DNA of 64,000 nt from Streptomyces parvus (GTDB lineage Bacteria > Actinomycetota > Actinomycetes > Streptomycetales > Streptomycetaceae): positions 2,232,001 to 2,296,000 of the forward strand of contig NZ_CP135079.1 of NCBI RefSeq assembly GCF_032121415.1. The letters run 5' to 3'. The notes beneath the pieces were generated by a model, which was not told the origin of the DNA, made no database searches, and was given only the letters and a program-made list of their open reading frames with translations. Below, in pieces: positions 24,647 through 33,079 of the stretch. The position numbers and the translations under genes were made by a program. The stretch's first letter is position 1, and every line of letters begins with the position of its first letter.

Positions 24647-24861
24647 CCGGACCACCCGAGAACGGCGGACGTCCGCCGCTTCCCCACGCGCTGTACGAGG
24701 CGGGCTTCCCCGTCGACCTGCTCACCGAGGAGCAGCGCGAGGTGCTGAGCGGGCTGACTCCGGAGGAACTGGCGCTGCTGCTCGATGTGAAGAGCCGGCT
24801 GGACGCCGTGGGACCGGAGGTCCAGGCGCACGGCGAGATCGCCGGGGGCGCGCTGTTCTGA
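24643..24861 (+). CDS. Small peptide, aroma-sacti-like candidate RiPP precursor
   Basis: A 72-residue protein with a Pro/Gly-rich start, then ALYEAGFPVDLLTEEQRE, LSGLTPEELALLLDVKSRL and PEVQAH, ending GGALF. I recall the LTxEQ...LTPEELALL...VKxRLDxxGPEVxxH pattern from actinobacterial small proteins that NCBI names aroma-sacti cluster domain proteins; I could not check this. It has no Cys, so it cannot form a sactionine thioether. Possible crosslink sites are the aromatic residues Tyr18, Phe22 and the C-terminal Phe. Alternatively it is a recognition or chaperone protein. Its ATGA coupling to the oxidase gene supports co-function. Confidence 0.65.
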   Translation: MTGPPENGGRPPLPHALYEAGFPVDLLTEEQREVLSGLTPEELALLLDVKSRLDAVGPEVQAHGEIAGGALF

Positions 24862-24895
24862 CCCCGGCCCGCCCCGGTTTCGCCCGGTCGGCGGC

Positions 24896-24932
24896 ACGGG
24901 CCCGGCGCCGCGGTCACCGCCGCCGGGCCCGT
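24896..24932 (+). terminator. 12-bp hairpin after the small peptide gene
   Basis: ACGGGCCCGGCG (24896-24907) pairs exactly with 24921-24932 around a 13-base loop. It could partly terminate or stabilise the mRNA between the radical SAM/peptide genes and the cyclase gene, giving more peptide transcript than downstream message. Confidence 0.5.
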
Positions 24933-24964
24933 ACCCGCCCGACATCCCGGAGAGAAGGACCGTC

Positions 24965-27900
24965 ATGAACTGCCTCTCGTGCCAGCAGGATCTGCCGCCG
25001 ACGGCCCGGTTCTGCTCGTCCTGCGGGACGCCGTGCGCGACCGCCGCTGCCCCCGCCGTCGCGGCCGGCGGGGCCGGACCGGCCGCCGCCGCACCCCCGC
25101 CCGGTGACGAACGCAAGCCGGTGACCGTGCTGTTCTGCGATCTCGTCGGGTCGACCGCCCTGTCCGGCGTGCTCGACCCGGAGACGCTGCGCACGGTGAC
25201 CCTGCGGTACTTCGAGGCGATGAGTGCGGAGATCGTGGCGCGGGGCGGCACCCCGGAGAAGTTCATCGGGGACGCGGTGATGGCGGTGTTCGGCGTCCCG
25301 GTGGTCCGGGACGACGACGCCCGTCGGGCGCTGGCGGCGGCGCTCGGGATGCGCCGGGCGCTGGCCCGGCTGAACGAAGAGCTGGACGCCACCCTCGGCA
25401 TCGAGCTGGCCATCCGGATCGGCGTCAACACCGGTCAGGTGGTGGCGGGTTCGGACCGCACCGCGCGGCAGGCGCTGGTCTCCGGGGAGACCGTGAACAT
25501 CGCCGCCCGGCTGGAGCAGAACGCGGGCCGGGGCGAGATCCTGATCGGCCCCGGGACCCTGCTCGCCGCCGGTCCGACGGTGAACGCCGAGCCCACGGGG
25601 CCGCTGCGGCTGAAGGGCAAGCGGGACAGCGTGGAGGCCCACCGGCTGCTCGCGCTGGGCGCGGACGACCCCGAACTGCTGCGCCGCTTCGACGTCCCCT
25701 TCGTCGGGCGCGACGCCGAGCGGCGGGCGCTGGACGCCGCGCTGGAGCGGGCTGTGGGCGCAGGCGCGGCCGGCCTGCTGCGGGTCACCGGGGAGGCGGG
25801 GATCGGAAAGACCCGGCTGATACGGGAGTGGCTGGCGGGGCGGTCGGCGTCCGGCGGGCTCGCCCACGGCGCGGGGCGGTGCCGCAGTTACGGGGACCAC
25901 GGCACCCTCGCACCGCTGGCCGACGCGGTGCGTTCCCTGCTGGCCGCGACGGACTCCGGCCGCCCGGCGGACGCGGCCGAGAGGCTGGCGGTCGACGACG
26001 CGATGGCGCTGCTGTCCGGGGGCCTGTTGAGCGACGGCACGCCGAACGCGCCCTTCGAGGACATGTGCGCGGCCCTGACGACGGTCCTGGAACGGGTGGC
26101 CCGCGTCCGCCCGGTCGTCCTGGTGCTGGACGACTGGCACGCGGCGGCTCCGCTACTGGTCCGCACGGCGCACCGGCTGGCGGACGGCTCGGGGTGCGCG
26201 GGCGTGCTGGTGCTCTGCGCGGGGCGGCCGGACGGGCCGGGCGGCGACGACGCACCGCTCTCCGATGCCGGGACGTTGCTCCAGCTGACGGGGTTGCCGT
26301 ACGAGGAGGCCGCCCGGCTCGCCGCCGTCCTGGCCGGCCCGGACGGCGGGCCGCCTTCGGCGGACGACCGGCCCCCCGCACGTGACGCTTCGATCCGGCC
26401 CGGCGACGACGACGGGGCACCCGGCCAGGACCTGCTCCTGGCGCGGGCCGGGGGCAACCCGCTCTACCTGGAACAGCTCCTGGTCGGCGACCGGGCGGAC
26501 GCCGGGGGCGGGCCGGCCGGCGAGGATCTGCCGCCCACGCTCCAGGCCCTGCTGGGCGCGCGTATCGGTGCGCTGGCCCGGGCGGAGCGCGATGTGGTGG
26601 ACCTGGCCGCCGTGATCGGCCGGGAGTTCACCGCACCGGAACTTGTCCGGCTCCAGCTGTCCGTACGGGCCGCGGAGGGCCACGAGACCACCTCGCAACA
26701 GCGGTTCGTGGAAGAGGCGCTGGAGGCACTGGCTCGCCGACGGCTGGTCGAGTCGGGTGCCCGCGGAGACCGGGCGGCCGAGGCGGCGTACCGGTTCAGC
26801 AGCGGGCTCGTGCACGAAGTCGCGTACGCCTCGCTGTCCAAGCGGGCCAAGGCCGAACGCCACGCCTGGGCCGCTGAGTTGCCCAGCGTGCTGCGCAGCG
26901 GCGACGGTGCGGTCGGCGGCCACCTGGAGCGGGCCTACCGCTACCGCGCGGAGCTGGGCCTGCTGGACGACCGGGCCCGGCGGCTGCGCGAGCGGGCCGC
27001 CGCCGCGCTGGGCCGGGCCGGGGCGCAGGCCGCCGCCCGGTCCGACCTGCACTGGGCGCACGGCCTGCTGGAGCGGGCGGTGGACCTGCGCCCCGGCGAC
27101 CCGGCGGCGACCCGACGGCTCGGCGAGGTGCGGGTGGCGCTCGGCCGCGCCGCGGAAGGGGCCGAACTGCTGCGCCAGGTCAGGGACATGGCTGTCGACA
27201 CGGTGGAGGCCGCGCACGCCCGGCTGGCGCTCGCGGTGCTGGACCCGGGCGGCCCCGGACCCGGCCCCGCCGCCGTGGCCCGTACCGTGCTCCCGGTGTT
27301 CGAGGCGGCCGGGGACTCGGTCGGCCGGGCGCGGGCCCATCTGCGACTCGCCCAGCAGTTCCAGCGGTCCGGGCGGCACGAGGAGGCGGAGCGGGACCAG
27401 GCGCGGGCCCTGGAGCACGCGGTGCTGGCCGGCGCGGAGCCGGAACGGGCCGGGGCGCTCGGCGCGATCGGCATCTCCCTGTGGCGCGGGCCGGTCCCGG
27501 TGCCCGCCGCGGTGATCCGCTGCCGGACCCTGCTGGCGACGCACGGCGCGGGCCGCCCGACGGTCCGGGTCACGCTCAACTGCCCCTTGGCGGTGCTGTA
27601 CGCGCTCCAGGACGCGGCCGAGGACGCGTACGCCTGCCTGGCCGAGGCGGAGCGGCTGGCCGGGAAGCTGGGGTTCGCGGAGGCGGAGGTCTTCCTGCCG
27701 ATGTTCCGGGCCACGGTGGAGGCGCTCTCCGGCCGGAACGCCGCCGCGCTGGAGCTGCTCGGCCGGGCGGACGCGGCGGCCCGGCGCACGGGGGCGGCCG
27801 GGATGCGGACGGCGGTGGCGCTGGACGCGGCCCGCCTGGAGCTGGACGAGGGCCGGGAGGACCGGGCCGCCGAGCACGTGGCGGGCGTCGGCGACGCATC

Positions 27901-28231
27901 GGGGCTGAGCCGGGCGGACGCGGTGGACCTGGCGGGGCTGCGCGCCCGGCTGACGGCACGGGACCGACCCGAGGAAGCGGCCGCGTTCGCGGCACAGGCT
28001 GTGCGGGCGTCGCTGCTCACCGATTCCCCGCTGGTGCAGGCGACGGCCGAACTGGACCGGGCGCACACGCTCGCCGCCCTGGGCCGGCTTCCGGAGGCCG
28101 CGGCATCGGCCGGGGCGGCCGCGGTGCACTTCACCGGCAAGGGGCATCTGCCGGGGTTCCGCCGGGTCTCCGGGTTCCTCGCGCGCCCGCCCCTGCCGAT
28201 GGCCACCACGAGGAGAGGAGCTGACCGATGA
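24965..28231 (+). CDS. Zinc-ribbon nucleotidyl cyclase with AAA and TPR-like domains
   Basis: A 1088-residue regulator-like protein. An N-terminal zinc ribbon (CLSC and CSSC, Cys3, 6, 17, 20) precedes a class III adenylate/guanylate cyclase domain (about 50-225): VLFCDLVGST (metal Asp), GTPEKFIGDAVMAVFG (second metal Asp) and ALVSGETVNIAARLEQ. An AAA_16-type ATPase follows, with VGRDAERRAL and Walker A GEAGIGKTR near 278, then a long helical-repeat C-terminus. It resembles actinobacterial cyclase/ATPase sensors whose output is not well known. It overlaps the protease start by four bases (ATGA). The job in this locus is unclear: sensing, signalling or regulation. Confidence 0.88.
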   Translation: MNCLSCQQDLPPTARFCSSCGTPCATAAAPAVAAGGAGPAAAAPPPGDERKPVTVLFCDLVGSTALSGVLDPETLRTVTLRYFEAMSAEIVARGGTPEKFIGDAVMAVFGVPVVRDDDARRALAAALGMRRALARLNEELDATLGIELAIRIGVNTGQVVAGSDRTARQALVSGETVNIAARLEQNAGRGEILIGPGTLLAAGPTVNAEPTGPLRLKGKRDSVEAHRLLALGADDPELLRRFDVPFVGRDAERRALDAALERAVGAGAAGLLRVTGEAGIGKTRLIREWLAGRSASGGLAHGAGRCRSYGDHGTLAPLADAVRSLLAATDSGRPADAAERLAVDDAMALLSGGLLSDGTPNAPFEDMCAALTTVLERVARVRPVVLVLDDWHAAAPLLVRTAHRLADGSGCAGVLVLCAGRPDGPGGDDAPLSDAGTLLQLTGLPYEEAARLAAVLAGPDGGPPSADDRPPARDASIRPGDDDGAPGQDLLLARAGGNPLYLEQLLVGDRADAGGGPAGEDLPPTLQALLGARIGALARAERDVVDLAAVIGREFTAPELVRLQLSVRAAEGHETTSQQRFVEEALEALARRRLVESGARGDRAAEAAYRFSSGLVHEVAYASLSKRAKAERHAWAAELPSVLRSGDGAVGGHLERAYRYRAELGLLDDRARRLRERAAAALGRAGAQAAARSDLHWAHGLLERAVDLRPGDPAATRRLGEVRVALGRAAEGAELLRQVRDMAVDTVEAAHARLALAVLDPGGPGPGPAAVARTVLPVFEAAGDSVGRARAHLRLAQQFQRSGRHEEAERDQARALEHAVLAGAEPERAGALGAIGISLWRGPVPVPAAVIRCRTLLATHGAGRPTVRVTLNCPLAVLYALQDAAEDAYACLAEAERLAGKLGFAEAEVFLPMFRATVEALSGRNAAALELLGRADAAARRTGAAGMRTAVALDAARLELDEGREDRAAEHVAGVGDASGLSRADAVDLAGLRARLTARDRPEEAAAFAAQAVRASLLTDSPLVQATAELDRAHTLAALGRLPEAAASAGAAAVHFTGKGHLPGFRRVSGFLARPPLPMATTRRGADR

Positions 28232-29145
28232 CGACCACGGAACCGGCACAGGCGGGATCGGCACGGCCCCGGGCCCGTACGGCCCCGGGCCAGGGTCTGA
28301 CCTGGAGTCTGCGCGGGCGCGGCCCCGACGACGTACCGGTGCTGGCGGACGCCGGGCCGCCACTGGGCCGCCCGGCCGGGCCCGCCACCGGGCGCGGTGT
28401 CCGCGTATGCGTCGTGGACTCGGGCGTGGAGCGCGACCACCCGCTGGTCGGCCCGTTGGCCGGGTCCTGGGTGGTCGTCAAGGACGGGGAGAGCGGCGAC
28501 ATCACCGTCGAGCCGACCACGACCGGGGACACCTGCGGCCACGGCACCGCGTGTGCGGGGATCATCCGCCGGACCGCCCCGGAGTGCGAGATCCACAGTG
28601 TGCGGGTGCTCGGCGAACGGTTCTCCGGCACCGGCGACATCCTGATGGCCGGGCTGCGCTGGGCGGTGGAGCAGCGGTTCGACGTGGTCAACCTCAGCCT
28701 GTCGACGACCCGTACCCGGTTCGCCCAGGAGCTGCACAGCCTGGCGGACAGCGCCTACTTCGCCCGTACGGTGATCGTCGCCTCGGCGCACAACACCCCG
28801 GTGGAGAGCTTCCCCTGGCGGTTCGCCTCCGTGATCTCGGTGGGCAGCCACCAGGAGGACGACCCCGAACTGCACCTGTACAACCCCGAGCCCCCCGTGG
28901 AGTTCTTCGGACCGGGCCAGAACGTGACCGTGCCCTGGCTGGGCGGCCGGACGATCCGCACCACGGGGAACAGCTTCGCCACGCCGTACGTCGCCGGACT
29001 CTGCGCCCGCGTCCTGTCCGCGCATCCCCGGATGACGGCCTTCCAGCTCAAGAACGCCCTCTATCTGTCCGCGGCCAACGTGAGCCACGCGCCGCGTCCT
29101 TCTTCCACTCCGGCAGGAGATACCCGTGATGACTCCGAGAACTGA
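28228..29145 (+). CDS. Cytoplasmic S8 subtilisin-like protease
   Basis: A 305-residue subtilase with the full catalytic set: Asp64 (VVDSGVE), His105 (TCGHGTACAGI), oxyanion Asn189 (ASAHNT) and Ser249 (GNSFATPYVAG). There is no signal peptide and no recognisable propeptide or inhibitor I9 domain, so it probably acts inside the cell. Subtilases of this type remove leader peptides in other RiPP systems. It overlaps the cyclase stop by four bases and the GAF gene start by 20 bases. Leader removal from the 72-residue peptide or the lanthipeptides is a reasonable guess. Confidence 0.88.
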   Translation: MTTTEPAQAGSARPRARTAPGQGLTWSLRGRGPDDVPVLADAGPPLGRPAGPATGRGVRVCVVDSGVERDHPLVGPLAGSWVVVKDGESGDITVEPTTTGDTCGHGTACAGIIRRTAPECEIHSVRVLGERFSGTGDILMAGLRWAVEQRFDVVNLSLSTTRTRFAQELHSLADSAYFARTVIVASAHNTPVESFPWRFASVISVGSHQEDDPELHLYNPEPPVEFFGPGQNVTVPWLGGRTIRTTGNSFATPYVAGLCARVLSAHPRMTAFQLKNALYLSAANVSHAPRPSSTPAGDTRDDSEN

Positions 29146-29746
29146 ATCCGCCGCCGCCTTCTCCTCCACCACCACGGTCGCCGACGCTCCGCGCAGCGAG
29201 CTGCTCCAGTCGGTCGTCGACGTTGCCCGTGCCATCTTCGGAGCCGAGGCCAGTTCGGTGTTCCTGCTCGACGAGGAGGCCGACGAGCTGGTCTTCCAGG
29301 CCGTGTCCGGACAGGGCGAGGAGTTCCTCGTGGGCCGCCGGTTCCCGGCCGGGCGCGGGATCGCCGGGTGGGTGGCGACCTCCGGCGAGCCGATGGTGGT
29401 CGACGACCTGAGCGCCGATCCGTCCTTCGACCGCTCGCTGGCGGAGTCGACCGCGTACGTACCGAACGCACTGATGGCGGCTCCGCTCATCAGCGACGCC
29501 CGGATCCTGGGCGTCCTGGAGGTGCTGGACCCCTCCCCGCAGGCCCGGTCGGGGGTACGGGAGCTGGATCTGCTCGCGATGTTCGCCCGGCAGGCCGCCG
29601 CTGCCCTGCGGGTGATCACCCCGGAGCGGGTACGGGAGGCCGAGGAGCGCACGGCCCTCGCCGGGGCCACGCTGGCGGGCGCGCAACGCGAGGACGCGCT
29701 GAAGCTGCTGGGTAGCCTGGAGCGACTGCTGCGGGGCGTCGGCTGA
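29126..29746 (+). CDS. GAF domain protein
   Basis: A 206-residue protein that is mostly one GAF domain (about 25-165): ELLQSVVDVARAIFGAEASSVFLLDEE, FPAGRGIAGWVATSGEP, VVDDLSADPSF, and a C-terminal helix LLAMFARQAAAAL. GAF domains bind cyclic nucleotides or other small molecules. Being in the same operon as a class III cyclase suggests it could bind that enzyme's product (inference). The start is ambiguous: GTG 29126 and the adjacent ATG 29129 are both close to AGGAG. It overlaps the protease gene by about 20 bases and ends the radical SAM operon. Confidence 0.82.
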   Translation: MMTPRTESAAAFSSTTTVADAPRSELLQSVVDVARAIFGAEASSVFLLDEEADELVFQAVSGQGEEFLVGRRFPAGRGIAGWVATSGEPMVVDDLSADPSFDRSLAESTAYVPNALMAAPLISDARILGVLEVLDPSPQARSGVRELDLLAMFARQAAAALRVITPERVREAEERTALAGATLAGAQREDALKLLGSLERLLRGVG

Positions 29747-29856
29747 AGCGGCCCCCGTACCGGGTCGCGTACGGGAGCAGCACGGCCGGGGCAAGGGAGT
29801 AGCCACCGGCCCGGCGGGCAGGAGCGGGGCGTCGGCACAAGGGAAGGACACGCACG

Positions 29857-30645
29857 ATGAAGCTCGCTTTCTCCACTCTCGGGGTGCCGGGGACGCCGGT
29901 CGCCGAGGTGGTCCGGCTCGCCGCCGGGAACGGCTACCAGGGGGTGGAGCTGCGCGTCCACCCCGAGGAGCCCGTGCACCTGGGGCTCTCGTCGCTGGAA
30001 CGGGCCGACGTGGTCGAGGCGTTCAAGGCCGGCGGGGTGGAGATCCTCACCCTCGCCGGGTACGTCCAGGTGGCCGCCGAGGGGGACGACGAGCCGGTCC
30101 TCGCGGAGCTGTCCGAGCTGGTGAAGCTCGCCCGGGACCTGGGCGCGCCCTATGTCCGGGTCTTCCCCGGCGGCGGCGACCAGGAGCAGGCGGAGGCCGA
30201 CGCGACGGCCGCCCGGCGGCTCGGCGCGGCAGCCCCGGCCGCCGCCGACATGGGCGTGAGCATTCTGCTGGAGACCCATGACTCGCACCGCGCGGGCCTC
30301 GACGTCGCCCGGGTCGTCGCCACGGTCGGGCACCCCCGGGTCGGCGCGATCTGGGACGTGCTGCACACCTGGCTCGCCGGTGAGGAGCCCGCGGCCAGTC
30401 ACGCGGTGCTCGCCCCGCACCTGGGCTACGTGCAGGTGAAGGACGTCGCCTCCGCGGAGGACCTCACTCCGCTGCCGCTGGGCTCCGGGGTGCTGCCGCT
30501 GGCGGAGTGCCTGGACGGGGCGGGTCCGGACACGTGGGTGTGCTGGGAGTACGAGAAGCGCTGGCACCCGGGGGCCGCGGAGCTGCCGGGTCTGCTGGGC
30601 GCCGGCCGTGACCACCTGCTGCGGCTCGGGGCCCCGAAGCAGTAG
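29857..30645 (+). CDS. Sugar phosphate isomerase/epimerase-like TIM barrel
   Basis: A 262-residue xylose-isomerase-like TIM barrel. Metal-ligand regions include ILLETHDSHRAG, GAIWDVLHTW, GYVQVKDV and VCWEYEKRWHP. AAGGA lies upstream of the ATG. It is only distantly similar to the isomerase at 4522-5358. A 110-base gap separates it from the GAF gene, so it may not belong to the RiPP region. Substrate unknown. Confidence 0.85.
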   Translation: MKLAFSTLGVPGTPVAEVVRLAAGNGYQGVELRVHPEEPVHLGLSSLERADVVEAFKAGGVEILTLAGYVQVAAEGDDEPVLAELSELVKLARDLGAPYVRVFPGGGDQEQAEADATAARRLGAAAPAAADMGVSILLETHDSHRAGLDVARVVATVGHPRVGAIWDVLHTWLAGEEPAASHAVLAPHLGYVQVKDVASAEDLTPLPLGSGVLPLAECLDGAGPDTWVCWEYEKRWHPGAAELPGLLGAGRDHLLRLGAPKQ

Positions 30646-30722
30646 TCGAGCGGCGGGGCGCGGCGGTCCGGAGCCCCGACGCCCGAGGTCGGCGCCACCC
30701 CGCCCACCAGCGCAGCGGGCTC

Positions 30723-30959
30723 ACGCGCACGGCGGGCCACGAGCCCGGCATCCGGTACCGGGCGGACACCGCGGTGGCCGCCGGCCTGGCAGCGCCATGA
30801 TGCCCCGGCCGGGGCGGGGGCCGCTCCCGGACGGGGTGGTGGCGGTGCGTCTGGACCCGGTGCCGGAGCGGCGGCTGTACGGGCTGTGGCGTACGGAGGC
30901 GGCGGGGCGCCCGGCGATCACGGCCGCGGTGGAGGCGCTGCGGGCACGGTGCGGCGGCC
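30723..30959 (+). pseudogene. Remnant of a LysR-type regulator C-terminus
   Basis: In one frame (30723-30797) the translation GHEPGIRYRADTAVAAGLAA resembles a LysR substrate-binding domain. A neighbouring frame then continues LPDGVVAVRLDPVPERRLYGLWR and ITAAVEALRARCGG, typical of the end of that domain. The expected linking residues (GLGVA-type) are missing and the frame changes near 30790. No helix-turn-helix part is visible upstream. This looks like a decayed, frameshifted 3' fragment. The rest of 30646-31122 has no other gene I can support. Confidence 0.6.
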
Positions 30960-31052
30960 GGACCGGCGTGGGACCGGCCCGACGGCCGTCCCTCGTGTCC
31001 CACCCTTCCCACTCTTCCGGCGGCACGTCACTCACGGGCCCGGCACGGCCTC

Positions 31053-31079
31053 TTGACCGGAAGTTATTTTCCCTATAAG
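31053..31079 (+). promoter_or_regulatory. Candidate promoter of the GH3 gene
   Basis: TTGACC (31053-31058) and TATAAG (31074-31079) are 15 bases apart, slightly short for a sigma-70-type promoter. The region 31050-31105 is unusually AT-rich for this DNA and contains repeated GGAAGTT and an inverted ACTTCC, possibly operator half-sites. Confidence 0.4.
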
Positions 31080-31122
31080 CGTACTTCCTTGGAAGTTTCT
31101 TTCACCCCGGGAAGGAGCTCAC

Positions 31123-32955
31123 GTGCCCCACCGCACCTCAAGACGCACCCTCCTCACCGCCACCGCGGCCGTCACCGCCGCGGCGGCGACCGGCGCCCTC
31201 ACCCCGCCCGCCGTCGCCTCCGCGCCCTCCACGAACATCTCCACCGACCGCCGGCTGCGGCGGATCATCGCCGGGATGAGCCTGGAGGAGAAGGTCGGCC
31301 AGCTCTTCGTGATGCGGGTCTACGGGCACTCCGCCACCGACCCCGACCAGGCCGACATCGACGCGAACCTCAAGGAGATCGGGGTCCGTACGGCGGCCGA
31401 GCTGATCTCCACGTACCACGTCGGCGGCATCATCTACTTCACCTGGGCGCACAACACCCGCGACCCGCACCAGATCGCCGACCTCTCCAACGGCCTCCAG
31501 CGCGCCGCGCTCGCCGAGCGCCACCGGGTGCCGCTGCTCGTCTCCACCGACCAGGAGCACGGCATCGTCTGCCGGGTCGGCGAACCCGCCACGCTGCTGC
31601 CGGGCGCGATGGCCCTCGGCGCGGGCGGCTCGCGCTCCGACGCCCGGCGTGCGGCCTGGATCGCGGGCGCGGAGCTGGCCGCGCTCGGCATCAACCAGAA
31701 CTACGCTCCGGACGCCGACGTCAACGTCAACCCGGCCAACCCGGTCATCGGCGTACGGTCCTTCGGCTCCGACCCCGACTCCGTGGCCGACCTGGTCGCG
31801 GCGCAGGTGAAGGGCTACCAGGGCGCGGGTATCGCGTCGACCGCCAAGCACTTCCCCGGCCACGGCGACACGAACACCGACAGCCACACCGGGCTGCCCG
31901 TCATCAACCACACCCGCGCACAGTGGGAGGAGCTGGACGCCCCGCCGTTCCGCGCCGCGATCCGGGCCCGGATCGACTCGATCATGACCGCGCACATCGT
32001 CGTCCCGGCCCTCGATCCGTCGGAGGACCCGGCCACGCTCTCCCGGCCGATCCTCACCGGCATCCTCCGCGAGGAGCTGGGCTACGACGGGGTGGTGGTC
32101 ACCGACTCGCTCGGCATGGAGGGGGTGCGCACGAAGTACGGCGACGCCCGGGTTCCGGTCCTCGCGCTGCTGGCGGGCGTGGACCAGCTGCTCAACCCGC
32201 CGAACCTCTCCGTTGCCTGGAACGCCGTGCTGGAGGCGGTCCGCAGCGGTGAGATCAGCGAGGCGCGGATCGAGGAATCGATCCTGCGGATCCTGCGGCT
32301 GAAGAGCGGACTCGGCCTGTTCCGGGACCCGTTCGTCAGCCATCGGGGCGTCGAGCGCACGGTCGGCAGCCGCGCGCACCGGGCCGCCGCCGACCGGATC
32401 GCCGAGCGCACGACGACCCTGCTCGCCGACCCGGGCTCGCTGCTGCCGCTCTCCCGGCGCACCCACCGGAACCTGCTGGTGGTGGGCGCCGATCCCGCCT
32501 CGCCCTCCGGGACGACGGGCCCGCCGACCAGCACCCTGGCCCACGCCTTCGGCGAACTGGGCTTCATCGCACGGGCGTTGTCCACCGGCACGGCCCCCGC
32601 CCGGGCGAAGATCGACGAGGCGGTCGCCGCCGCCGAGGGCAAGGACGCGGTGGTCGTGGCGACCTACAACGTCACGGCGAGCAGCTCGCAGCGCGCGCTG
32701 GTGACCGCGCTCGTGGCGACCGGCGTCCCCGTCGTCACCGTCGCGATCCGCAACCCGTACGACATCGCCCACCTCATCGGGACCGGCGTCGCGGCGAGCC
32801 TCGCCGCGTACTCCTGGACCGATGTCGAACTGCGCGCCGCGGCACGGGTGATCGCGGGCCGCGCCGAGCCGGAGGGCACCCTGCCGGTTCCGGTGCAGCG
32901 CGCGGACGACCCCACACAGGTGCTGTACCCGGTGGGCCACGGGCTGTCGTACTAG
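31123..32955 (+). CDS. Secreted GH3 beta-N-acetylhexosaminidase (NagZ-like)
   Basis: A 610-residue GH3 enzyme with a Tat signal (HRTSRRTLLTATAAVTAAAA). The catalytic domain has EEKVGQLFVMRVYG, STDQEHGIVCRV, the NagZ-type acid/base loop KHFPGHGDTNTDSHTGLP, and the nucleophile Asp in VVVTDSLGMEGV. A C-terminal GH3_C-like domain follows from about residue 430. It should release GlcNAc from chitin or wall fragments outside the cell. The GTG at 31123 follows GGAAGGAG. Length fits two-domain secreted relatives, longer than single-domain NagZ. A hairpin terminator follows. Confidence 0.9.
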   Translation: MPHRTSRRTLLTATAAVTAAAATGALTPPAVASAPSTNISTDRRLRRIIAGMSLEEKVGQLFVMRVYGHSATDPDQADIDANLKEIGVRTAAELISTYHVGGIIYFTWAHNTRDPHQIADLSNGLQRAALAERHRVPLLVSTDQEHGIVCRVGEPATLLPGAMALGAGGSRSDARRAAWIAGAELAALGINQNYAPDADVNVNPANPVIGVRSFGSDPDSVADLVAAQVKGYQGAGIASTAKHFPGHGDTNTDSHTGLPVINHTRAQWEELDAPPFRAAIRARIDSIMTAHIVVPALDPSEDPATLSRPILTGILREELGYDGVVVTDSLGMEGVRTKYGDARVPVLALLAGVDQLLNPPNLSVAWNAVLEAVRSGEISEARIEESILRILRLKSGLGLFRDPFVSHRGVERTVGSRAHRAAADRIAERTTTLLADPGSLLPLSRRTHRNLLVVGADPASPSGTTGPPTSTLAHAFGELGFIARALSTGTAPARAKIDEAVAAAEGKDAVVVATYNVTASSSQRALVTALVATGVPVVTVAIRNPYDIAHLIGTGVAASLAAYSWTDVELRAAARVIAGRAEPEGTLPVPVQRADDPTQVLYPVGHGLSY

Positions 32956-33014
32956 CCCTACGGCGACCGGACGCCCCCGGCCTCCGACCATCGGCGCAAA
33001 GCACCCCCGCATCT

Positions 33015-33044
33015 GGCGTGGCCCCGCTCCGGCGGGGCCACGCC
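33015..33044 (+). terminator. 13-bp hairpin terminator after GH3 gene
   Basis: GGCGTGGCCCCGC and its exact complement flank a TCCG loop. It is 60 bases after the GH3 stop and just before the lipoprotein gene. Confidence 0.75.
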
Positions 33045-33079
33045 GGGTGTACGTCTTCGGTGACGTACTGGGGGGTTTC

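Noticed and set aside
24643..24861. Classical sactipeptide precursor
   Set aside because: The peptide has no Cys, so a sulfur-to-alpha-carbon bond cannot form; only cluster resemblance remains.
26941..30615. 1224-codon minus-strand open frame opposite the cyclase, protease and GAF genes
   Set aside because: Ser/Arg-rich shadow without motifs; the plus-strand genes have catalytic residues and overlapping starts.
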